DNA from: Proteobacteria bacterium UBA7415
Lineage (GTDB): Bacteria > Pseudomonadota > Gammaproteobacteria > Arenicellales > Arenicellaceae
Direction: 5' to 3'
Assembly: GCA_002470515.1 (NCBI GenBank)
Contig: DKML01000015.1
Span: 372,001 to 436,000, forward strand
DNA: 64,000 nt
Below are positions 36,717 through 46,146 of this stretch, one piece after another. The notes beneath the pieces are model-generated. The model was not told the origin of the DNA. It did not search any database and saw only the letters and a program-made list of their open reading frames with translations. A program made the position numbers and the translations under genes. The first letter of the stretch is position 1, and every line of letters begins with the position of its first letter.

Positions 36717-37646
36717 ATGGGCATACTCCTCAATAACGCACCTTACGATAACGATCCGTGGGTGCATTATCTAAATCAATACTTGCCGGATATACCGGTA
36801 TTTGTTTATCCCGATGTTCCTGATGTCAAGGCCGTAAAATATGCGGCGACTTGGGATCACCCGGCCGGTGATTTCGAAAGGTATCCTAATCTACGCGCAA
36901 TCCTGCATCTGGGCGCAGGTATGGACTTGATCGATGCGCAGCCAACCTTGCCCGATGTGCCTATTGTGCGCTTGGTAGACCCTGAGGTTGGGCTTGATAT
37001 GGCACAGTTTGCACTTTATTGGACACTGCACTTTCAGCGCAACTTTGAACAATACCGAACGCTGGCAAGAGACTCTCGCTGGGATCGCCTCGACTATATT
37101 AATTCGAAGCGTTATAACGTTGCGGTTGTTGGGTTAGGTTTAATTGGCACGCAGATTGCCCAAACAATAGCCTCTAATCGGTTCAAGGTGTTGGGATGGA
37201 GTCGCCGCTCGCAAATTCTTGAGGGTGTAACGAATCTAAATGGTGAGGACGGTCTTAAGCGGGCTCTTGAGCACGCGGATGTCGTAATTAACTGTTTACC
37301 CCTTAATGACAATACGCATCACTTTTTTGATAGCGAGAAACTTGCTTGGTTGAAGCAAGGAGCCAATATTATCAATATTTCTCGCGGCGGAGTGTTTGAC
37401 GATACGGCTCTTATCGACGGTCTAAATAACGGCCGCATTGGTGCGGCAGCTCTTGACGTATTCGCGGTTGAACCCCTGCCTGAAGACCATGTGTACTGGC
37501 AAATGCCAAATGTATTTGTAACCCCACACATGTCTGGCGCCACCTATGCGCGCTCAGCGTGTCGAACCTTGGCTGACAATATTGAGCGGCTAGAGGCGGG
37601 CGAAGATCCGTTTCCAATCTATATACCCAAATCAAAGCAATCTTAG
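36717..37646 (+). CDS. ghrA: D-2-hydroxyacid dehydrogenase (glyoxylate/hydroxypyruvate reductase A-like)
   Basis: This 309-residue enzyme has the NAD(P)-binding motif VVGLGLIGTQIAQTI near residue 140, the substrate Arg in NISRGGVFDDTALI near residue 225 and the catalytic His in VTPHMSGATY near residue 270. This is the GhrA group, which reduces glyoxylate to glycolate and hydroxypyruvate to glycerate. It sits after the sarcosine oxidase operon, where glycine and serine would be formed, so it may handle their keto products. It is the last gene of the plus-strand group. Confidence 0.85.
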   Translation: MGILLNNAPYDNDPWVHYLNQYLPDIPVFVYPDVPDVKAVKYAATWDHPAGDFERYPNLRAILHLGAGMDLIDAQPTLPDVPIVRLVDPEVGLDMAQFALYWTLHFQRNFEQYRTLARDSRWDRLDYINSKRYNVAVVGLGLIGTQIAQTIASNRFKVLGWSRRSQILEGVTNLNGEDGLKRALEHADVVINCLPLNDNTHHFFDSEKLAWLKQGANIINISRGGVFDDTALIDGLNNGRIGAAALDVFAVEPLPEDHVYWQMPNVFVTPHMSGATYARSACRTLADNIERLEAGEDPFPIYIPKSKQS

Positions 37647-37676
37647 GTTTAGGTTAAGATGAACTAAGTTTGATTA

Positions 37677-40600
37677 TTACTCGTCTAAATTAAATAGCTG
37701 TGTATTGCCACCGCGCGCAATTAAGTTATCGGTTTTTGTACGTTCTTCATATAGATGCGGCAGAAGGCTAGAGATGTTGTCGGGGTGTAGCGAAAACTCG
37801 TTAATGTCTATCGTGAGCGTAATAGCACCCTCATTCTGCGCTAGAGCTTTTCTAAGCTCTTCTTTACGCGGATGGTCGGCTTGCGCTAAGAGTACCGAAA
37901 GTCCTGCCGTACGTGCTTGATCAGCGCTGCAATAACTTATCAAATTAACTGCTTCAGGCGTTGTGATTAATTCCTGCACAGATTCTCGTAGAGAAGCGCT
38001 TATGTCGGTATCCACCACAACCACTTCGTTGCCAAGCTCGCATGCCAAAGCCGTAAGTTCGCTAATTGAGCGAGATGCTTGTGATGCCAGTATGCCAATT
38101 GCGCCTGCGGCCGAATAAGACAAAATATTTTCTTCGCCAGTAGGTCCGGGTAGAACTTTTGATTCTGTGAGATCGTTGGCTTTTGCTCGGATGATATCTG
38201 CGGTCATTTCAGGGTATGCATCCCGATCGGCCGTAGTGGATTGAAAGCGCGACAAATAAGCTGGTCCACCGGCTTTAGGGCCGGTTCCAGACAAGCCACT
38301 TCCTCCAAATGGGTTCGCGCCCACAACGGCACCAATGACATTGCGGTTGATATACGTATTGCCTGCATGGGTTTTGTTAAACACATACTCCGCAATGGTT
38401 TCTATACGGCTATGCACACCCAATGTTAGACCAAATCCGGTGCTGTTAATCTGCGCGATCACATCGTTGAGTGCATTGGCTTTATAACGAATGATGTGAA
38501 CGACTGGCCCGAATACTTCTTGCTCTAAAACAGAGATGTTGTCAATTTCGACTATCGCAGGAGCAAAGAAGTTACCTTGTTGTTGAATGCCTTCTGGGAT
38601 ATCTATTCGATGGACGCTCGCGCCAACCTCTTTCATCTTAAGCAGATGCGCATCAAGGTTATCGCGTGCGCGTTGGTCAATAATGGGTCCGATGTCGGAG
38701 CTAAAGAATCGCGTATCACCAACATACACAGATTCACAAGCATCCTTGAGCATAGTGATTAATTTGTCAGCGATCTCATCTTGTACATACAGCACACGCA
38801 AGGCTGAACAACGTTGACCCGCACTGTGGAACGACGAACGGATAACATCGTCGACCACTTGCTCAGGCAATGCGGTTGAATCCACAATCATGCAGTTCTG
38901 GCCACCTGTCTCAGCAAGCAGCGGTACACTAGGGCCTTCACGTTGAGCTAGGGCGTGGTGAATGACTTGAGCGGTTTTAGTTGAGCCGGTAAATGCCACG
39001 CCGTTGATGCGCGCATCACCTAGAACTTGGTTACCAATGGTGGCGCCTAAGCCTTGCAGTAAATGTATTGCACTAGAAGGACAGCCCGCTTGTAACAACA
39101 GCTCTATGGCTCGCGTCGCGATCGCTGGCGTCTGTTCGGCAGGTTTGGCGATCACACAGTTGCCTGCGGCTAAGGCAGCGCTGATAGGGCCCACGAAGAT
39201 TGCTAATGGAAAGTTCCATGGGCTCACACAAAACACGGTGCCCAAAGCCTGGCCATTAATGTAGTCAGGAGACTGTGCTTGGTTTGAATAGTGCCGGCAG
39301 AAGTCTACAGCTTCTCGCACCTCATCAATGGCATCCGCCAAGGTCCGACCTGCTTCTCTTGAAATTATGCCAATGAGTTCCGGGGTGTTCGCTTCGAGCG
39401 CATCAGCCCAAGCTTCTAAAATTGCGCCCCGGCCACTGGCGCCAAAGTCTTGCCAGTGTTGTTGGTATCCATGCGCCGCCATTAAAGATTCTTTAATTGC
39501 TTCGGCTGAAGCAAAGGTTACCTCGCCTGCATTATCGGTGTTGTCGCTTGGATTGCGAATAGCCACTTGCTCACCCTCTTGAGGGTTACCGCCGACGATT
39601 GTTTTACCAACCAGTGTTTCATTACGTTGTTGCTCTATGGCATTTAATAATAGGTTGAGATCAACGTCGTCGTCTAAATCAAAGCCTTTGGAGTTAATTC
39701 GGGGAATTGACTCACTTTGATACAAATCAATAGGCATTGGGATTTTTGGATGCCGGTATTTTGGTCGACGAGCAATGTCGTCGATTACATCTTTTACCAG
39801 CTCATCAAGAGGAGTGTTGTCATCTAAGAAACGGTTTACGAACGAACTGTTCGCGCCGTTCTCCAGTAGACGTCGTACCAAGTATGGAAGTAGATCTTCG
39901 TGTTTGCCAATAGGCGCATAAATACGAATAGCTTTGTCAGCGTGATCAGGGTGTTGCAATAAATGATGGTAAAGCAAATCGCCCATACCGTGCAGACGCT
40001 GAAATTCAAAATCCTTACAGTCAAGTAAATCGGCAAGTTGGATGAGCGCTGTTACAGTTTGCGCGTTGTGCGTCGCAAACTGAGAAAAGATTAGGTCAGA
40101 CGCGTTCATTAATATTTTAGCGCACGCCATGTAACTAGCATCTGTATGGGCCTTGATCGTGAACACTGGATAGTCAGATAGACCTTGTTCTTGTGCGTGC
40201 TTAATCTCGGCATCCCAATAAGCGCCTTTCACTAAGCGCACCATGAGCTTACGGTCGTAGTGTTTAGAGACCTCGACTAACCAACGAGCAACACTTGGCG
40301 CACGTTTCTGATACGCCTGTAGTACAAAGCCTAGACCATCCCAACCGCGAAGCTCAGGTTCTTTTGCGAGCCTTTCGAAAATATCCAAAGACATTTCTAA
40401 TCGAGCTGCTTCCTCGGCATCGATACTTAGCCCAATGTTGTGCTGCTTCGCCATGACACATAGGTGCTTAATTTTGCTGTATAGGTGTTTTTGTACAGAC
40501 ACTTTTTGCGCAACTTCATAACGAGGGTGTAGCGCCGATAACTTTACCGAGATGCCATCGGCGTCTGCTACAGAATCCGATATGCGAGTTTGTGAGCTGG

Positions 40601-41303
40601 CATGGCCAATCTTCTCTAAGGCATCCATATAAGATTTAAAATATCGCTCAGCGTCTTTCTTGGTCCGTGCGGCTTCGCCGAGCATGTCGTACGAATAACG
40701 AATTCTAGACTTAGGTTCGGAGCTTCTTACCTTGTTGGCTTGCTTGAAACCTTCATCTATTGAACGTCCTAAAACATATTGCCCGCCCATAATACGCATC
40801 GCCTGCATTACTGCTGAGCGGACTATTGGCTCACTTAAAGATGATGTAAGTTCTTTTATCCAGCTTGCAGGGCGCTGGGTAATGTCAGGGTCGAGTTGCA
40901 CCATTTTGCCCGTTAGTATCATTCCCCAGGTCGCCGCATTAACGAAGAGCGAGCTAGAGTGGCCGGCATGGCCATACCAATCACCACTACTGATTTTTTC
41001 GGCAATTAGTCGATCCATATTAACGCTGTCAGGTACTCGTAAAAGTGCTTCGGCCAAACACATCAAAGCCACGCCCTCTTTATTAGAAAGCCCAAACTCC
41101 AAAAGAAAGGAATCTAATAAACTTTGATTGTCGGTGTCGGCGCGGCAGTCAGCGACCAAAAGCTTGGCCAAGTCAATGGCACCTTTGCGCTGCTCTAAAG
41201 GCAGCGCTGGGTCAGCAATCATTTTAGCGATAAAGTCGTGCTCATCGCAGTGTTTAAGTGCTGCAATCTCAGTTCGAAGTGGTAACAATGGTTCAGCTGA
41301 CAT
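37677..41303 (-). CDS. putA: Bifunctional proline dehydrogenase / delta-1-pyrroline-5-carboxylate dehydrogenase
   Basis: This 1208-residue enzyme converts proline to glutamate in two steps. The PRODH barrel (residues ~180-490) shows YDRKLMVRLVKGAYWDAEI and the ALDH part (residues ~580-1030) shows FTGSTKTAQVI, ETGGQNCMIV and FHSAGQRCSALRVL with the catalytic cysteine. The N-terminus lacks the ribbon-helix-helix DNA-binding domain of E. coli PutA, so this is a non-autoregulatory form with a C-terminal extension of about 170 residues. An Lrp-type gene lies divergently, the usual PutR position. An AGGAA site precedes the start. Confidence 0.97.
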   Translation of the reverse strand: MSAEPLLPLRTEIAALKHCDEHDFIAKMIADPALPLEQRKGAIDLAKLLVADCRADTDNQSLLDSFLLEFGLSNKEGVALMCLAEALLRVPDSVNMDRLIAEKISSGDWYGHAGHSSSLFVNAATWGMILTGKMVQLDPDITQRPASWIKELTSSLSEPIVRSAVMQAMRIMGGQYVLGRSIDEGFKQANKVRSSEPKSRIRYSYDMLGEAARTKKDAERYFKSYMDALEKIGHASSQTRISDSVADADGISVKLSALHPRYEVAQKVSVQKHLYSKIKHLCVMAKQHNIGLSIDAEEAARLEMSLDIFERLAKEPELRGWDGLGFVLQAYQKRAPSVARWLVEVSKHYDRKLMVRLVKGAYWDAEIKHAQEQGLSDYPVFTIKAHTDASYMACAKILMNASDLIFSQFATHNAQTVTALIQLADLLDCKDFEFQRLHGMGDLLYHHLLQHPDHADKAIRIYAPIGKHEDLLPYLVRRLLENGANSSFVNRFLDDNTPLDELVKDVIDDIARRPKYRHPKIPMPIDLYQSESIPRINSKGFDLDDDVDLNLLLNAIEQQRNETLVGKTIVGGNPQEGEQVAIRNPSDNTDNAGEVTFASAEAIKESLMAAHGYQQHWQDFGASGRGAILEAWADALEANTPELIGIISREAGRTLADAIDEVREAVDFCRHYSNQAQSPDYINGQALGTVFCVSPWNFPLAIFVGPISAALAAGNCVIAKPAEQTPAIATRAIELLLQAGCPSSAIHLLQGLGATIGNQVLGDARINGVAFTGSTKTAQVIHHALAQREGPSVPLLAETGGQNCMIVDSTALPEQVVDDVIRSSFHSAGQRCSALRVLYVQDEIADKLITMLKDACESVYVGDTRFFSSDIGPIIDQRARDNLDAHLLKMKEVGASVHRIDIPEGIQQQGNFFAPAIVEIDNISVLEQEVFGPVVHIIRYKANALNDVIAQINSTGFGLTLGVHSRIETIAEYVFNKTHAGNTYINRNVIGAVVGANPFGGSGLSGTGPKAGGPAYLSRFQSTTADRDAYPEMTADIIRAKANDLTESKVLPGPTGEENILSYSAAGAIGILASQASRSISELTALACELGNEVVVVDTDISASLRESVQELITTPEAVNLISYCSADQARTAGLSVLLAQADHPRKEELRKALAQNEGAITLTIDINEFSLHPDNISSLLPHLYEERTKTDNLIARGGNTQLFNLDE

Positions 41304-41339
41304 AGTAGTGTTCCTTAGGGGAGGGCTTTGTTTTTATTA

Positions 41340-41375
41340 TTCTTGTTCTTGTTCTTGTTCTTGTTCTTGTTCTTG
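41340..41375. repeat. Hexanucleotide tandem repeat (TTCTTG)6 upstream of putA
   Basis: Six perfect copies of TTCTTG lie in the putA-putR divergent region, 37 bases upstream of the putA start. In the putA direction the unit reads CAAGAA. The copy number could vary by replication slippage and alter promoter spacing or the leader sequence. Confidence 0.9.
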
Positions 41376-41554
41376 TTTAGGTCGGTAAAAAATTACGTTC
41401 ATTACTCATTCGACTAAAAACTTATCATGATCCAGTCACTGGACGTTATTTAATGCTAATTATTGCGATAATTCTTTGATATTACTTTCCATTTATAGTC
41501 TGTTTACGGCACATAATTTTGAAAATACAACTAAAAACAAAATATTAGCTAACA

Positions 41555-42031
41555 ATGACAAAGAATCTTAAATCGCTAGATAAAGTAGATCGCCAGATAC
41601 TAAGAGTACTGCAAGATGATGGCCGAATATCCAATGTCGATCTTGCCGAGAAAGTTCACCTAAGCCCGAGCCCTTGTCTTTCTCGGGTTAAGCGCCTGGA
41701 AGAAGCGGGTTATATCAAGGGCTATCGAGCTGAGTTGGATCCTAGCTTGCTTGGCTATGGTGCAGTTGCCTTTATCCAAGTTTCGCTGCAACGAACCACC
41801 GAGGATGTGTTTTCAGATTTCAAGCGCGAAGTAGCACAAGCGCCCATTGTTTCTGAGTGCTTTATGGTTGCGGGCGGTTATGACTATCTGATTAAGGTAC
41901 GCTTTGAAGACAGCGAGGACTATCGCGCCGTTTTGGACCGTGTTGTGCGTTTTCCGGGGGTTGCTCAAACGCATACTTATATGGTGATCGAAGAAGTGAA
42001 GTCTGACGATCGCGTACCTGTATCTCTGTGA
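41555..42031 (+). CDS. Lrp/AsnC-family regulator, probably of putA
   Basis: This 158-residue protein has an N-terminal helix-turn-helix (LDKVDRQILRVLQDDGRISN then LAEKVHLSPSPCLSRVKRLE) and a C-terminal RAM ligand domain (FMVAGGYDYLIKVRFED). Length and layout match Lrp-type regulators. It is divergent from putA across about 250 bases, as PutR is in many proteobacteria, so proline-responsive control is likely. It could also affect the aromatic hydroxylase gene downstream. Confidence 0.92.
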   Translation: MTKNLKSLDKVDRQILRVLQDDGRISNVDLAEKVHLSPSPCLSRVKRLEEAGYIKGYRAELDPSLLGYGAVAFIQVSLQRTTEDVFSDFKREVAQAPIVSECFMVAGGYDYLIKVRFEDSEDYRAVLDRVVRFPGVAQTHTYMVIEEVKSDDRVPVSL

Positions 42032-42210
42032 CACGTCTCATTACAGCGAGCGCATTGGAATTGCCCGCTATCACGTTTGCAATTTTGATAGACTATATCT
42101 ATACGCAGTACTCTCAAACAATAATTCAGGTGTCTTGGACTTGTCTTTCAAACGAAAGCATTTTCAGTGGATAACCTCTTAAGAGCTTTCATAAGCAGAG
42201 CTTTACTATT

Positions 42211-43998
42211 ATGCAAACACAACAAGAAATAGCAGCACAGCTGCCTGCTCATTTGCGTGCTTTTATTGCACAGCAAGACTACTCAATTTACACCGACCGC
42301 GACCAGGCTGTATGGCGCTTCTTACTCCAAGGTTTAGGTAACAACCTTGGCGTTTCTGCGCATCCAGTGTATGCAAAGGGTCTTAAAAAAGCGGGGATAA
42401 GTGTGGAGCATATTCCGAGGATCGAAGAGATCAACGACGCGCTCACCGCAATGGACTGGAGTGCCGTTACGGTAGATGGCTTTTTACCGCCCGCCGTATT
42501 TATGGAGTTTCAAGCCTTAAAGGTTCTACCCATTGCCGTTGATATGCGCAGCTTTGCGCAGATGCTCTATACGCCCGCGCCCGACATTGTTCACGAATCA
42601 GCAGGGCATGCGCCTTTTATCGCCGACGTTGATTATGCGGAGTTTCTACAGCGTTTCGGAGAACTGGGTATGCGCGCCGTCGCGACCCGCCAAGACATGG
42701 ATGCATATCTCGCAGTGCGTCGTCTTTCGGTCATTAAACAGCGAACAGACACTACACCAGAAGAAATAGCTAAAGCAGAGCAGGCCGTTGAAGATGCGAG
42801 TGCGGCGGTAACTGAATTGTCAGAGGCAGCACTTTTAGCACGCTTGCATTGGTGGACGGTTGAGTATGGCTTAGTCGGTACGGTTGATGAATATCACATT
42901 TTCGGAGCTGGGCTGCTGTCGTCTCTTGGCGAGAGTACCAATTGCTTAGACGATAAAACGGTAATCAAAAAGCCATTGACCGTAGACGCCATTAATCAAG
43001 GTTATGACATTACTAAAGAACAACCTCTGTTATACGTTACGCAAAACTGTCGTCACCTAACTCAAGTGTTGGAGGAGTTTGGTCGACAAATGTGTGTTAG
43101 CCAGGGTGGTTCACGTTCTTTGCGCACTGTCATTAAGGCGGTCACTGTAAATACGGCTCAACTTAACTCAGGCTTGGAAGTATCAGGTGTATTTACTGAA
43201 ATGTTGACAGATGCTGTAGATAATCCAATCTTTATTAAAACGACGGGGCCTACTCAGCTTGCGTTCCAAGGTGCCGAGCTGCAATCACAGGGAGTGGCAC
43301 ATCACCCTCACGGATTTAGTACTCCGGTTGGTCGGTTGATTGATATGGAACGTTGCCTGAGCGAATACACGGTCGATGAATTACATAAGCACGGCATCAC
43401 GATTGGCGAGAGGGTGGTTTTACGCTTTTTAAGCGGCATAGTGGTTGATGGCAAATTGACCGCAGTAACGCGTCGAAAACAACGTAACCTGATTTTCACC
43501 TTTACCGATTGCAGCATGCACGATCAAGAGGGGACTGTTTTATATGACCCTGAATGGGGCACATTCGACATGGCTGTTGGTGATTCAGTTGTGTCGGTTT
43601 TTGGTGGAGCCGCAGACCTAACGGCCTATGGTGCAGAAACATTGTTTGGCGAAATCATTAGTGTTGATAGCCAACCTAACCCTGTTGATCCAAAAGTGAA
43701 TGCAATCTACGCTCATATTAGAAAGCTTAGAGAGTCGGTGGACACACAGAATGGTGCTACCAACATTCTGCCACAAGGAATAGCCAAAGAAGCCCACGAG
43801 CTTACCCCAAAGGCACTGCAGATAGCGGCCGATGACTGGTTGTTGTATTACGAGCTTTACGAGCTCGACCCCACTAATACTGTCGCAGAGCAGCAGCTAA
43901 AAGCATGTCTAGAAAAAGCTCAAAAGCACGGCGATCAGTCTACGCTCAGTTTGCTTAAGCAAGCCGAGCTTAACTTAGAAGCGGCACACGAAACCTAG
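42211..43998 (+). CDS. Biopterin-type aromatic amino acid hydroxylase with long C-terminal extension
   Basis: The N-terminal ~310 residues are the iron- and pterin-dependent hydroxylase domain: IVHESAGHAPFIADVDYAEF holds the first two iron histidines and WWTVEYGLVG holds the iron glutamate. Phenylalanine 4-hydroxylation to tyrosine is the likely reaction. The protein is 595 residues, about twice the size of the short bacterial form; the last ~250 residues form an extra domain that I do not recognise. The start and stop are well separated from neighbours, with 178 bases before it. It converges on a sugar dehydrogenase gene after five bases. Confidence 0.88.
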   Translation: MQTQQEIAAQLPAHLRAFIAQQDYSIYTDRDQAVWRFLLQGLGNNLGVSAHPVYAKGLKKAGISVEHIPRIEEINDALTAMDWSAVTVDGFLPPAVFMEFQALKVLPIAVDMRSFAQMLYTPAPDIVHESAGHAPFIADVDYAEFLQRFGELGMRAVATRQDMDAYLAVRRLSVIKQRTDTTPEEIAKAEQAVEDASAAVTELSEAALLARLHWWTVEYGLVGTVDEYHIFGAGLLSSLGESTNCLDDKTVIKKPLTVDAINQGYDITKEQPLLYVTQNCRHLTQVLEEFGRQMCVSQGGSRSLRTVIKAVTVNTAQLNSGLEVSGVFTEMLTDAVDNPIFIKTTGPTQLAFQGAELQSQGVAHHPHGFSTPVGRLIDMERCLSEYTVDELHKHGITIGERVVLRFLSGIVVDGKLTAVTRRKQRNLIFTFTDCSMHDQEGTVLYDPEWGTFDMAVGDSVVSVFGGAADLTAYGAETLFGEIISVDSQPNPVDPKVNAIYAHIRKLRESVDTQNGATNILPQGIAKEAHELTPKALQIAADDWLLYYELYELDPTNTVAEQQLKACLEKAQKHGDQSTLSLLKQAELNLEAAHET

Positions 43999-44003
43999 TA
44001 ACG

Positions 44004-45092
44004 CTAACGAGTTATTTTGTACAGCGTTCCGCTGGGGCCATCGGTAAGTATATAGATAGCGCCAGTGGGACCAACGCGTACATCTCTAATACGCGCTTTG
44101 ATCTCAGGAAACATGCTGTGTTCTTCGCTGACGGCTTCCTCTTGCATTACTAACCGGCGCACATTTAGACCCATTAAACCGCCAACAAACAAATTGCCAT
44201 TCCATTCAGGAAATAAGTCGCCTCGGTAAATCGCTAAACCAGATGGTGAAATTCCGGGCACCCATACTTTAATGCCATCAACCATTCCTGGTAAGGTTTT
44301 ATAAGGGGATACACGAGTGCCGGAGTAATTTACGCCGTAGCTTGCCGCAGGCCAGCCGTAGTTACTGCCAGCGCTTATTACGTTAACCTCGTCGCCGCCT
44401 TTTGGTCCGTGTTCGTGCTGATATACAACGTCCGTTGCATAATCAACGGCCAATCCTTGTGGGTTGCGATGGCCATAAGACCATACGTAGCCGTCGCCAC
44501 CTGATTGGTTTGAAAATGGGTTGTCGGCAGGCACCTCACCATCTTTAGTAAAACGTAAGATCTTGCCCAAATGGCTATTCTTGTCTTGTGCTGCATTCCG
44601 GTAATCACCACCATCTCCGGTGGAAAGTATAAGTGTATCGTCGGGTAAAAAGGCTAGACGTCCGCCATAGTGCTTGCCTGTATCAAAGGTTACTTTGCCC
44701 GTAAAAATTGGCGTTACATCGGTAAGTCCTTCTGCCCCTAACTGCGCCTTTATTACGCGTGTGGAATGCGCACTTGAATTGCCATGTGCAAAGCTTAAAT
44801 AGAGAGTGTTGTTTTGTTCAAAATTGGGGTCAAGAACCACATCAAAGTAGCCGCCCTGTTTGAAGTAGTAGGTGTTGGGTGCTCCGGCAAGGGCCTCGCC
44901 TACCGTGCCGTCTGCGCTAACACGAATCAGCTTGCCCACTTTAAGAGCAATTAAGTAGTCGCCGTTGGGCAGGAACGCAATGGACCACGGTTGATTTAAA
45001 TCGCTTGTTAGCGTTTCTACTTTGTAATCTAGTGCTTGCGCATGCGTTACAAATACGCAACTTGCTAAAAGAATGAAGATCAGTTTTCGCAT
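44004..45092 (-). CDS. Periplasmic PQQ-dependent sugar dehydrogenase-like protein
   Basis: From the ATG at 45092 the protein has 362 residues with a clear signal peptide (MRKLIFILLASCVFVTHAQA), which is why I reject an earlier start 21 codons upstream. GAGG lies about nine bases upstream. The propeller has LNQPWSIAFLPNGDYLI, TLILSTGDGGDYRNAAQDKN, YVWSYGHRNPQGLAVDYAT and GGDEVNVISAGSNYGWP, as in YliI and soluble GDH-type proteins. These enzymes oxidise aldoses with PQQ in the periplasm. The true sugar and electron acceptor are not visible. It is a second, shorter member of the GSDH group in this window and lacks a CxxCH site. Confidence 0.88.
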   Translation of the reverse strand: MRKLIFILLASCVFVTHAQALDYKVETLTSDLNQPWSIAFLPNGDYLIALKVGKLIRVSADGTVGEALAGAPNTYYFKQGGYFDVVLDPNFEQNNTLYLSFAHGNSSAHSTRVIKAQLGAEGLTDVTPIFTGKVTFDTGKHYGGRLAFLPDDTLILSTGDGGDYRNAAQDKNSHLGKILRFTKDGEVPADNPFSNQSGGDGYVWSYGHRNPQGLAVDYATDVVYQHEHGPKGGDEVNVISAGSNYGWPAASYGVNYSGTRVSPYKTLPGMVDGIKVWVPGISPSGLAIYRGDLFPEWNGNLFVGGLMGLNVRRLVMQEEAVSEEHSMFPEIKARIRDVRVGPTGAIYILTDGPSGTLYKITR

Positions 45093-45160
45093 GGTCTTGC
45101 CTCTGCTTGATTGGATGGGTAAAGTGTAAGGCCCTGGATGCGTACACGAAGTCAAAATTC

Positions 45161-45598
45161 ATGATTAATAATTATTTCGCCCGTTATATTTTCGCTGTTG
45201 TTGTTACTTATTTGATAACGGTGCTTATAGTGAGCTATTTGAACACCAGCAGTATTGTTGCGATGGGTGTGGAAATGACTCTGTACGACAGGCTCAATAC
45301 AGCATGGTTCGATCTGCTTGGTATGGCGAATTACTACTTGCCTATTATCGCTCTGTCTCTTGTTATCGCCTTCGTACTCATTAAGAAAGCACTCTACCGT
45401 TTGGTGGGCGATGGTGCTTTTTCATACGCGTTGTCAGGTTTTCTTGGTATCGCGGTTATGCATCTCACGCTAAAACACCTATTCGATTTATCGGTGTTTG
45501 ATCTTACGCCGGCCTTACTTGGCTTGATGTTACAGTGCGCGGCCGGCGCTGTTGGTGGTTGGACATTCTATCGCTTACGCCCTTCTGGACAGGGTTAG
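45161..45598 (+). CDS. Hypothetical four-helix membrane protein
   Basis: From the ATG at 45161 this 145-residue protein has four hydrophobic segments (YIFAVVVTYLITVLIVSYL; YYLPIIALSLVIAFVLI; SGFLGIAVMHLTL; LLGLMLQCAAGAVGGW). No family was recognised. It is divergent from the sugar dehydrogenase gene, and the following thioesterase starts six bases after its stop, so the two may be co-transcribed. An earlier TTG at 45107 would put charged residues in front of the first helix and overlap the opposite promoter, so it is less likely. Confidence 0.65.
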   Translation: MINNYFARYIFAVVVTYLITVLIVSYLNTSSIVAMGVEMTLYDRLNTAWFDLLGMANYYLPIIALSLVIAFVLIKKALYRLVGDGAFSYALSGFLGIAVMHLTLKHLFDLSVFDLTPALLGLMLQCAAGAVGGWTFYRLRPSGQG

Positions 45599-45603
45599 AC
45601 GTA

Positions 45604-46074
45604 ATGGCTGTTTATACCGGAGATGTGCCTGCTGCGTTGCAGGGTTATCAGTATATCTTTGAGCGAGAAATTGCTTGGGGGGATATGGATGCCATGAAGC
45701 ACGTTAACAATACTCGCTACTTGCATTTTTGCGAGTCGGCACGCATCGAGTTTTTACGTACTCAAACGCAATGGAATGATGACAGAATTCCAGGCGAAGC
45801 AGATGAGATAGGCTTAGCCCTCGCTGAGGTAAGCTGTAGATACAAAGCACCGGTGGTTTACCCCGATACATTATTGATAGGTCTGGGCGCACAAAAAATT
45901 GATGCGAATAGTTTTGAGCTCAAACACGTGATGTATTCACAGTCGCTGCAGTTGATAGCCGCTGAGAGCATCGCGCGTATGGTGAACTATAATTTTAAGG
46001 CTCTGCAAAGAGTGAGTTTCAATGATTCGCAAAACGAATTTTTGCAGCAATTTTCCACACCGAGTACACTTTAA
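45604..46074 (+). CDS. Hotdog-fold acyl-CoA thioesterase (4HBT-type)
   Basis: This 156-residue single hotdog domain has the WGDMDAMKHVNNTRYLHF motif near residue 30, with the Asp and HVNN typical of 4-hydroxybenzoyl-CoA-thioesterase/FcbC-type enzymes. No signal peptide is present. I chose the ATG at 45604; the frame is open upstream but that part overlaps the membrane gene. The acyl-CoA substrate is not known. It lies 72 bases before adhC. Confidence 0.85.
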   Translation: MAVYTGDVPAALQGYQYIFEREIAWGDMDAMKHVNNTRYLHFCESARIEFLRTQTQWNDDRIPGEADEIGLALAEVSCRYKAPVVYPDTLLIGLGAQKIDANSFELKHVMYSQSLQLIAAESIARMVNYNFKALQRVSFNDSQNEFLQQFSTPSTL

Positions 46075-46146
46075 GTCATCGGACGCTGGAGCCACTCTCC
46101 AGATAACTGCACCAGACAATCACTCTAGACAAACGAGAGGAAATTC

